The notes beneath the pieces are model-generated. The model ran no database searches and was not told the DNA's origin. It worked only from the letters and a program-made list of their open reading frames with translations. Position numbers and translations under genes: made by a program. From Skermanella pratensis (lineage in GTDB: Bacteria; Pseudomonadota; Alphaproteobacteria; Azospirillales; Azospirillaceae): 64,000 nucleotides of DNA. The stretch covers positions 4,084,501 to 4,148,500 of the forward strand of contig NZ_CP030265.1 in NCBI RefSeq assembly GCF_008843145.1, given 5' to 3'. Below, one piece after another: positions 58,062-64,000 of this stretch (position 1 is the first letter of the stretch; every line of letters starts with the position of its first letter).

Positions 58062-58321
58062 GAGGGGTCCGCCGATACCATTCGTTCCAGTGGCCCGGGG
58101 CACCAGGGTCCGGTCATGGTGCTGCCGAGAGGGCGCCGTTCGTACCATCGATACCGGTCCTACCCCATTACCGCCCGATTGGGCCAGTTTGCGGGACCGG
58201 ATACCTGCGCTAAGCTAAAGAAGCAGGCGTGTTTAAGCAAACCACCATTGCTCCATGTCGCGATTTCGGCTTACGCAAGGCAATTCGTAGGCAAAGTCAA
58301 CCAACAGGGCGGGACCATGCG

Positions 58322-58504
58322 ATGGGAGACGTCGTCAATCTGAACCGCTTCCGCAAGGCGCGGGAGAAGAGCGAACGGGAAGCCCAGGCGGCGGCCAACC
58401 GGGCGAAGCATGGCCGCACGCGCGAGCAGCGCGCCCGCGAGAAGGACGAGGCGGCGCGCCGGGCGAAGGACCTGGAAGGAAAGAAAATAGACGACCCTGT
58501 CTAG
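58322..58504 (+). CDS. DUF4169-family small protein
   Basis: 60 residues, MGDVVNLNRFRKAREKSERE, then a long charged helix rich in Ala, Arg and Glu ending KIDDPV. The opening and composition match DUF4169, an uncharacterised alphaproteobacterial family. Probably cytosolic. The start ATG at 58322 fits the family. Confidence 0.75.
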   Translation: MGDVVNLNRFRKAREKSEREAQAAANRAKHGRTREQRAREKDEAARRAKDLEGKKIDDPV

Positions 58505-58624
58505 TTAACGGAAAGCTAAGTTTGCGGAATCGCGGCGTCGTGAAAGATTCGCTCTTACCCCAAAGGTAAAATGCGCTACATTGTCGCAGATCGCTGCCCA
58601 GTGTGGGCTTTTGGGGAGGCCACC

Positions 58625-59428
58625 ATGACTTACGCTCACAATAATTCGAACGGCTCGCACGCCGGCTCGTCTCACGCATCCGCAGTTCCGCAGATCCGAT
58701 CCGTAAGCCTGGATCGTCCCTGGGCATGGCTTTCCGCGGGATGGGACGATTTCAGCCGCGCGCCCATGGTCAGTCTGAGCTACGGCATCGCCCTGGTGGC
58801 CGTCAGCTATATGCTCGTCCTCGGACTCTCTTCGGTCGGTCTCTTCTACTTGGTATTGCCGCTGGTCGCCGGCTTCATGCTGGTGGGGCCGATCGTCGCG
58901 GTCGGCCTCTACGAGGTCAGCCGGCTGCATGGCGAGGGACGGCCCGCCCGACTGAGTGATGCCTTCCGCGCCTATGGCCGCAACGCCGGCCAGATCGCCG
59001 GCATCGGGCTGGCGCTGATGCTGATGCTGCTGTTCTGGGTCCGGGTAGCCCTGCTGGTGTTCGCCCTGTTCTTCAGCTACCAGCCGCCGACCCTGGAAGG
59101 TTTCGTCAACACCGTCTTCTTCACCGAGCAGGGCATCATGTTCCTGATCGTCGGCTCGGCCATCGGCGGCGTGATCGCTTCGGTCGTCTTCGCGGTCACC
59201 GCCCTTTCGATCCCGATGCTGCTGGACCGCGACACCGACCTGTTCACCGCCATCACCACCAGCATCACCGGCGTCGTGAAGAACTGGAAGACCATGGCCG
59301 GCTGGGGCGGGCTGATCGTCCTGTTCACCGCGGCCGGGCTCGCCACCGCCTTCATCGGCCTCGCGCTGGCGCTGCCGCTGATCGCCCACGCCAGCTGGCA
59401 TGCCTACAAGGACATCGTCGGCGACTGA
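58625..59428 (+). CDS. DUF2189-family integral membrane protein
   Basis: 267 residues with about six membrane segments (starting near LSYGIALVAVSYMLVLGL). The region GWDDFSRAPMVSLSYGIALV and the repeated HASWHAYKDIV end match DUF2189, function unknown. ATG 58625 has GGGGAGG 6 bases upstream. It is convergent with purK, with a 17-bp hairpin between. Confidence 0.8.
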   Translation: MTYAHNNSNGSHAGSSHASAVPQIRSVSLDRPWAWLSAGWDDFSRAPMVSLSYGIALVAVSYMLVLGLSSVGLFYLVLPLVAGFMLVGPIVAVGLYEVSRLHGEGRPARLSDAFRAYGRNAGQIAGIGLALMLMLLFWVRVALLVFALFFSYQPPTLEGFVNTVFFTEQGIMFLIVGSAIGGVIASVVFAVTALSIPMLLDRDTDLFTAITTSITGVVKNWKTMAGWGGLIVLFTAAGLATAFIGLALALPLIAHASWHAYKDIVGD

Positions 59429-59458
59429 TACCGGCGGCATAAAGCATCGACCGGCCAA

Positions 59459-59503
59459 GGTGCCGCTCCGCTCCGCAGAAGTCGGTCGGAGCGGAGCGGC
59501 ACC
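59459..59503. terminator. Perfect 17-bp hairpin between DUF2189 gene and purK
   Basis: GGTGCCGCTCCGCTCCG, 11-base loop, and the exact complement, between convergent genes. There is no T-tract, so it may act as a bidirectional terminator or an mRNA end protector. Confidence 0.6.
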
Positions 59504-59530
59504 CGCCAGCGATAAGCCGCAAGGTCGGAT

Positions 59531-60628
59531 TTACTTCAGGGACCCGAACGGTACGAGGCGCGTCACATGGCCCATCTTGCGGCCGGGGCGCGCCTCCGCC
59601 TTTCCGTAGAGATGAAGCCGGGCGCCGGGTTCGGCCAGGAGCGCCTGCCATTGGTCCACGTCGGAGCCGATCAGGTTCTTCATCACGGCGTCCGCGGTGC
59701 GCTCGACCGATCCGAGGGGAAGGCCGCAGACGGCGCGGACCAGCTGCTCGAACTGGCTGGTGGCGCAGGCGTCGATGGTCCAGTGGCCGGAATTGTGCGG
59801 ACGGGGCGCCAGCTCGTTGACCAGGACCGCCCCGTCCGGGGTGACGAACATCTCCACCGCCAGGACGCCGACGAACTGGAGCGCCTCGGCGATCCGGCAG
59901 GCGATCCGCCCGGCCTCCTCCGCTATCTCCGGCGCAATCGCGGCGGGCGCGATCGTCTCGTCCAGGATATGGTCGGCGTGCCGGTTCTCGACCGCGGGGT
60001 AGGCCGCCATGGCGCCGTCCTGTCCCCGCGCGACGATCACCGAGACCTCCAGCGCGAAGTCGACGAATCCCTCCACGATGGCGTCCACGGCGCCGATGCC
60101 CTTCCAGGCATCGACCGGCGCCACGTCGCCGGTCAGCTTCACCTGCCCCTTGCCGTCATAGCCCATGCGGGCCGACTTCATCACGCAGGGCGTCCCGATC
60201 TCCTGCACGGCGGAGGCGGCCTGGCCGGGGCAGCGGGCCGGCCGCCAGGGAGCGGTGGCGATGCCGAGGCGGTTGACGAAGTCCTTCTCCAGCAGGCGGT
60301 CCTGGGCGATGGCGAGCACGCCGGGGCCGGGATGGACCGGGACGAACTTGGCGAGGAAGGCGACGGTCTGGACCGGGATGTTCTCCCACTCCAGCGTGAC
60401 CACGTCGACCGAGCGGGCGAACCGGGCCAGCGCCTCGTGGTCGCCGTAGCCGGCGACGGTCTCCGCGGCCGAGACCTGGGCGCATGGGCTGTCCGAGTCG
60501 GGCGAATAGACGTGGGTCCTGTAGCCCAGCCGGGCGGCGGCCAGCGCCGTCATCCGGCCGAGTTGGCCGCTGCCGAGCATGCCGATGGTGCCGCCCGGAG
60601 CGACGGTCCGCACGCTTCCGCCGGTCAT
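59531..60628 (-). CDS. purK: N5-carboxyaminoimidazole ribonucleotide synthase PurK
   Basis: ATP-dependent carboxylation of AIR to N5-CAIR in purine synthesis. 365 residues of the ATP-grasp fold: [19 protein letters not shown] near residue 11, [28 protein letters not shown] near 265 and [16 protein letters not shown]. Overlaps the purE stop by 4 bases, so the two are translationally coupled. Confidence 0.95.
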   Translation of the reverse strand: MTGGSVRTVAPGGTIGMLGSGQLGRMTALAAARLGYRTHVYSPDSDSPCAQVSAAETVAGYGDHEALARFARSVDVVTLEWENIPVQTVAFLAKFVPVHPGPGVLAIAQDRLLEKDFVNRLGIATAPWRPARCPGQAASAVQEIGTPCVMKSARMGYDGKGQVKLTGDVAPVDAWKGIGAVDAIVEGFVDFALEVSVIVARGQDGAMAAYPAVENRHADHILDETIAPAAIAPEIAEEAGRIACRIAEALQFVGVLAVEMFVTPDGAVLVNELAPRPHNSGHWTIDACATSQFEQLVRAVCGLPLGSVERTADAVMKNLIGSDVDQWQALLAEPGARLHLYGKAEARPGRKMGHVTRLVPFGSLK

Positions 60629-61155
60629 GGCGCGATCTCGGCCGGCGCTTCGGACACGGCGCCGGTCTGCCGCTCCCGCCAGGCGTCGAGCGCCCGGGCG
60701 ATGGTCCCGTCGGACAGCGCCAGGACGGCCGCCGCCAGCAGGGCCGCGTTGATGGCGCCCGGCTTGCCGATGGCCAGCGTTCCGACGGGAATGCCGCCGG
60801 GCATCTGGACGATCGACAGCAGGCTGTCCATGCCTTTCAGCGAGTGGCTCTCGATCGGAACGCCGAACACCGGCAGCGGTGTCATCGCGGCCGCCATGCC
60901 CGGCAGGTGGGCGGCGCCGCCGGCCCCGGCCACGATCACCTTGATGCCGCGGTCCCGGGCGCCCGCGGCGTATTCGTAGAGGCGCCGCGGCGTGCGGTGG
61001 GCCGAGACGATGCGGGCCTCGAACGGAACGCCGAGCGCGTCGAGGACGTCGGCGCCGTGCTTCATGGTCGGCCAGTCGGACTGGCTGCCCATGATGATGC
61101 CGACCAGCGGCGCCGGGGCGGAATCGGGGATCGGTGTTGCGTTGGCGCTGGTCAC
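60625..61155 (-). CDS. purE: N5-carboxyaminoimidazole ribonucleotide mutase PurE
   Basis: Class I PurE converting N5-CAIR to CAIR. 176 residues: [17 protein letters not shown] near residue 21, [13 protein letters not shown] near 52, [15 protein letters not shown] and [25 protein letters not shown] start at 61155. It directly precedes purK. Confidence 0.95.
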   Translation of the reverse strand: MTSANATPIPDSAPAPLVGIIMGSQSDWPTMKHGADVLDALGVPFEARIVSAHRTPRRLYEYAAGARDRGIKVIVAGAGGAAHLPGMAAAMTPLPVFGVPIESHSLKGMDSLLSIVQMPGGIPVGTLAIGKPGAINAALLAAAVLALSDGTIARALDAWRERQTGAVSEAPAEIAP

Positions 61156-61234
61156 TGTGGGCGGCCCGATGCTCGAAGTTTCAAAGCGGCGATTATAGGA
61201 ACACGGTACCGCGGGGCAAGCCCGCCCCGGCCCG

Positions 61235-61435
61235 TCAGGCGATGATGTCGGGCAGCAGGCGGCTTTCCAGGCGGGCGATCTGGTCCTTGAGCAGCAGCTT
61301 GCGTTTCTTCAACCGCTGGATCTGGAGCTGGTCGAAGGGGGCCTGCTCGCCGATGCGGGCGATCACATCGTCGAGGTCACGGTGCTCGCTGCGAAGCGAC
61401 GCCAGCTTCTGCTGCAATATTTCCTGTTCATTCAT
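61235..61435 (-). CDS. DUF465 (YdcH-like) small protein
   Basis: 66 residues, [20 protein letters not shown], then [20 protein letters not shown]-like helices: the YdcH/DUF465 pattern. Helical hairpin expected; function unknown. ATG 61435. It lies between purE and pfkA on the minus strand. Confidence 0.85.
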   Translation of the reverse strand: MNEQEILQQKLASLRSEHRDLDDVIARIGEQAPFDQLQIQRLKKRKLLLKDQIARLESRLLPDIIA

Positions 61436-61633
61436 CGGTAGGTACGCATCTTCGTGCAAAGCCGGGGCCGCCCGGACCGATCCGGGCCGGGATGTCGAGG
61501 GCGCGTTATAACAGAATTCCACGCCACCCGTGAGAGCCTTGCATGGGTGGTTGCGGCATTGGCGCTGTTTGGTAACACTGCCCTTGCCCTTATATGGGGC
61601 CTCGACACCGGTCACAGCGAAAGACGGGCGGAC

Positions 61634-62719
61634 ATGAAGGGTGAAAAGCGCATCGGCATCCTGACCAGCGGCGGCGACTGCGCGGGTCTCAACGCGGTGA
61701 TCCGCGCGGTGGTCTACCGGGCGACGCTGACCTATGGATGGCAGGTGATAGGGATCAAGGAAGGCACCATGGGGCTGCTGTCCCGGCCGGTCCAGTACGA
61801 GGTGCTCGACCTGGACATGGTCGGAAGCTCCATGATGCGCCAGGGCGGGACGATCCTGGGCACCACCAACCGGGGCGATCCGTTCGCCTTCCCCATGTCG
61901 GACGGGACGGTCAAGGACCGCAGCGCCGAGATCGCCGGCGGCTACCGGGAGATGGGCCTGGACGCGCTGATCGGCATCGGCGGCGACGGCAGCTTCGCGA
62001 TCCTGCGGAAGCTGGCGCAGCAGTGCGGCATGAACCTGGTCGGCGTGCCCAAGACGATCGACAACGACCTTGGCCTGACCGAGGTATCGGTCGGCTACGA
62101 CACCGCCGTCGCGGTCGCGACCGAGGCGTTGGACCGGCTCCAGCCGACGGCGGCCAGCCATGCCCGCGTCATGGTGCTGGAGGTGATGGGCCGCGACGCC
62201 GGGCACATCGCGCTGGCGGCCGGCATCGCCGGCGGCGCGGACGTGATCCTGATCCCGGAGATCCCGTTCCGGATGGACCGCATCGCCGACAAGATCCGGC
62301 AGGTCCGCAACCAGGGCCGCAACTTCGCGCTGGTCGTGGTGTCGGAGGCCGTGAAGACCACCGAGGGCAAGGAAATCCAGAAGGAATACCAGGGCGGCGA
62401 GAAGCGTTTCGGCGGCATCGGCAACTATATCGGCGAGCAGATCGCGGCCGCCACGGGCGCCGAGACTCGCGTGACGGTGCTGGGCCATGTCCAGCGCGGC
62501 AGCATGCCCAGCCCGCGCGACCGGCTGATCGCCTCGGCCTTCGGGGTCCATGCGGTCGACCTGATCGCCGAGGGCAAGTTCGACCGCATGGTCGCCTGGT
62601 CGAACCGCGAGGTGATCGACGTCTCGATCGAGGATGCCATCGCCCGCTACCAGGCGGTCGAGCTGGACGGCGCGCTGGTCAAGACCGCGCGCGGCCTGGG
62701 CATATGCCTTGGTGACTGA
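61634..62719 (+). CDS. pfkA: 6-phosphofructokinase with mixed specificity residues
   Basis: 361 residues of the PfkA family: GILTSGGDCAGLNAVIRAVV at the start, GIGGDGSF with Gly119 (ATP-type position), and PKTIDND with Lys140 (PPi-type position), then MGRDAGHIAL and GHVQRGSMPSPRDR. The Gly plus Lys pair marks the group in which some members use ATP; phosphoryl donor cannot be fixed from sequence. ATG 61634 is chosen since the family begins there. It overlaps the next gene by 8 bases. Confidence 0.88.
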   Translation: MKGEKRIGILTSGGDCAGLNAVIRAVVYRATLTYGWQVIGIKEGTMGLLSRPVQYEVLDLDMVGSSMMRQGGTILGTTNRGDPFAFPMSDGTVKDRSAEIAGGYREMGLDALIGIGGDGSFAILRKLAQQCGMNLVGVPKTIDNDLGLTEVSVGYDTAVAVATEALDRLQPTAASHARVMVLEVMGRDAGHIALAAGIAGGADVILIPEIPFRMDRIADKIRQVRNQGRNFALVVVSEAVKTTEGKEIQKEYQGGEKRFGGIGNYIGEQIAAATGAETRVTVLGHVQRGSMPSPRDRLIASAFGVHAVDLIAEGKFDRMVAWSNREVIDVSIEDAIARYQAVELDGALVKTARGLGICLGD

Positions 62720-63239
62720 CGGCGGAGAGAGCCCGGCGGCGGAACTTTGGCGTTTCGCGCTGGCGCTCTATGGCCGGCCGGGCGTGTCCGAGCATTGCCT
62801 GATGCTCCAGGACCGGCACGGATGCGACGTGACGGTCCTGCTGTTCGCGGCGTGGGCTGGAGCCGCGCGCGGCATCGCCCTGTCGGCGCAGGACCTGGCG
62901 GCGGCCCGGGCGGCGGTCGAAGCCTGGCACGGCGAGGTGGTCCGCCCGCTGCGGGCGGTCAGGCGCCGATTGAAGCAGGGTCCGCCGCCGGCCCCGACCG
63001 GGCGGACGGGGGAACTGCGCGCCAGGATCCAGGCGATCGAGATCGAGGCGGAGCGGATCGAGCTGGAAGAACTGGCCGGCCGCCTGCCCGGCCCCGCGAA
63101 GTTCCGGGGGCGGGCCACGCCGGAGCTGGTGCTCGCCAACCTGGAGCTTGTGGCGCCGGGCCTGGAGGAGGAAAGCCGGGCAGTACTGCACGCCGTTGCC
63201 GGGACAGCATATTCAATTGGTGTCGCCATCGAACTTTAG
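62712..63239 (+). CDS. TIGR02444-family protein
   Basis: 175 residues. ELWRFALALYGRPGVSEHCLMLQDRHGCDVTVLLFAAW near the start is typical of this family (DUF2390), mostly uncharacterised. The GTG at 62712 overlaps the pfkA stop, suggesting coupling. Its stop lies inside a 19-bp tandem duplication at 63220-63257. Confidence 0.78.
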   Translation: MTDGGESPAAELWRFALALYGRPGVSEHCLMLQDRHGCDVTVLLFAAWAGAARGIALSAQDLAAARAAVEAWHGEVVRPLRAVRRRLKQGPPPAPTGRTGELRARIQAIEIEAERIELEELAGRLPGPAKFRGRATPELVLANLELVAPGLEEESRAVLHAVAGTAYSIGVAIEL

Positions 63240-63257
63240 TGTCGCCATCGAACTTTG
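63220..63257 (+). repeat. 19-bp tandem duplication across the TIGR02444-family gene's stop
   Basis: GTGTCGCCATCGAACTTTA is followed by the same sequence with one change (final G). The TAG stop sits at the unit junction (63237-63239). Without the second copy the coding end could differ. Confidence 0.75.
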
Positions 63258-63364
63258 GGCTCGCCAAAGAGTTTCCTGAAGATATCGAAGCCGTAGCGTC
63301 TATCCTGTCAAGGAACTGCAATGGATGCGGGCGGGCCGATTTCTTCAGAGAAAGCACCGGCGCG

Positions 63365-63667
63365 ATGATGGAACTCATATTCACACTCAAAGGCTGCACT
63401 CCGACCGTCGAGGAACGCGCCCGGCGCCTGCTGAAGTTCGAACTGGGATACGAGGCGGCGGGATCTACGGTGACGGTGGCGACGCTGTTCGGCCGCTGCC
63501 ACGTGGACCCCGGCGAGACCGCCCAGCACCTGATGCGCATCCCGCCGCGCGACGCGCTCGATCACCTGGCTGAATGGATCCAAAGCTTCCAGATCGACGG
63601 CGAGTTCTGCCCGGAGCCCAAGGCCCTGGCCCGCGCGGCGCTTCGCCACGCCGGACGGGCGGTATAG
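63365..63667 (+). CDS. Hypothetical protein
   Basis: 100 residues, MMELIFTLKGCTPTVEERAR, then a helical region with LFGRCHVDPGETAQHLMRIPPRDALDHLAEWI. Composition is coding-like but I recognise no family. RBS support is weak and an ATG at 63368 is an alternative start. It follows the duplicated end of the TIGR02444-family gene. Confidence 0.5.
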   Translation: MMELIFTLKGCTPTVEERARRLLKFELGYEAAGSTVTVATLFGRCHVDPGETAQHLMRIPPRDALDHLAEWIQSFQIDGEFCPEPKALARAALRHAGRAV

Positions 63668-63701
63668 GCAGCGCTCCCCGCGATCCGGAGCAGACCGCCG
63701 T

Positions 63702-64000
63702 TCAGGGCGCGGGTGACCGCCCGCGCCTGACTCCGCCCTCCTCCACCGGTTCGCCCCAGCGGCGGACGAGGCCGGCATCCAGGTCGAACATGTCGAGGAC
63801 CCGGCCCACGGTGTGGTCGATCAGGGCGTCCACCGAGTCCGGGCGGGCATAGAGGGCCGGGACCGGTGGGGCGATGACGGCGCCCATCTCGGCGAGCGAC
63901 ACCAGGGTGCGCAGATGGCCGAGATGGAGCGGCGTTTCCCGGACCATCAGGACGAGGCGGCGGCGCTCCTTCAGGACGACGTCCGCCGCCCGGGTCAGCA
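63702..64000 (-). CDS. ubiX: Flavin prenyltransferase UbiX, C-terminal fragment
   Basis: The gene runs off the right edge. The visible 98 residues include LTRAADVVLKERRRLVLMVRETPLHLGHLRTL and MGAVIAPPVPALYARPDSVD, the UbiX/Pad1 C-terminal half, which makes prenylated FMN for UbiD decarboxylases. The C-terminal end GVRRGRSPAP is variable. Confidence 0.9.
   Translation of the reverse strand, partial: LTRAADVVLKERRRLVLMVRETPLHLGHLRTLVSLAEMGAVIAPPVPALYARPDSVDALIDHTVGRVLDMFDLDAGLVRRWGEPVEEGGVRRGRSPAP

Overview
This 64 kb window is GC-rich chromosomal DNA from an alphaproteobacterium, most likely a Rhodospirillales member of the Azospirillum/Skermanella type. That placement is inferred from gene content: an RcdA (CtrA-degradation) homologue, plant-type glutamate-cysteine ligase, an L31 without zinc cysteines, DUF465 and DUF4169 proteins, and the gene order ffh-rpsP-rimM-trmD-rplS. 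No rRNA, tRNA or CRISPR array was seen.

Layout. 1-3.4 kb: ribosome and SRP cluster (rplS start, trmD, rimM, rpsP, ffh) on the minus strand. 3.4-6.6 kb: two gene-poor stretches around an ExoD-like membrane protein, holding a possible MITE, a palindrome and a hairpin; then an MBL hydrolase. 6.7-11.2 kb: a large pentapeptide-repeat protein, gshA, rsmE and a fluoroacetate-dehalogenase-like hydrolase. 11.4-14.6 kb: two tandem paralogous proteins of unknown function that share an upstream DNA block, then a small acidic protein with four tandem repeats in front of its start. 14.7-20 kb: efp, suhB, then an OmpA-domain protein, a MotA/TolQ-like channel and a MotB-like coiled-coil protein. 20.1-23.6 kb: an island of decay with an internally deleted Fic gene, a frameshifted unknown gene, an Rpn-like C-terminal remnant and an intact IS4-family element with a 9-bp target duplication.

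23.6-27.5 kb: complete sulfate ABC transporter operon (sbp-cysT-cysW-cysA). 27.7-36.5 kb: AsmA-like protein, methyltransferase, acyl-CoA synthetase, a formyltransferase/glycosyltransferase pair and prpE. 36.5-39.4 kb: higBA toxin-antitoxin locus with two tandem operator-like repeats, then an ECF sigma/anti-sigma pair. 39.4-45 kb: MetY-type sulfhydrylase, hydrolases, AzlCD amino-acid exporter, a LysR regulator, a second fluoroacetate-dehalogenase-like protein and a thioesterase. 45-51.6 kb: Hsp20 with a probable ROSE-type RNA thermometer, rcdA, a LysR/quinone-oxidoreductase divergent pair, rpmE, an exporter ABC protein and an Rrf2 regulator. 51.7-64 kb: small secreted, PAS, lipoprotein and HNH genes, 3-hydroxybutyrate dehydrogenase, a second large AsmA-like protein, purEK, a phosphofructokinase with mixed specificity residues, and a partial ubiX.

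Most of the window is ordinary core metabolism and envelope biology. The parts least explained by known families are the paralog pair at 11.5-14.3 kb with its shared control region, the MotA/MotB-like channel operon at 16.3-20 kb, and the decaying island at 20.1-23.6 kb.
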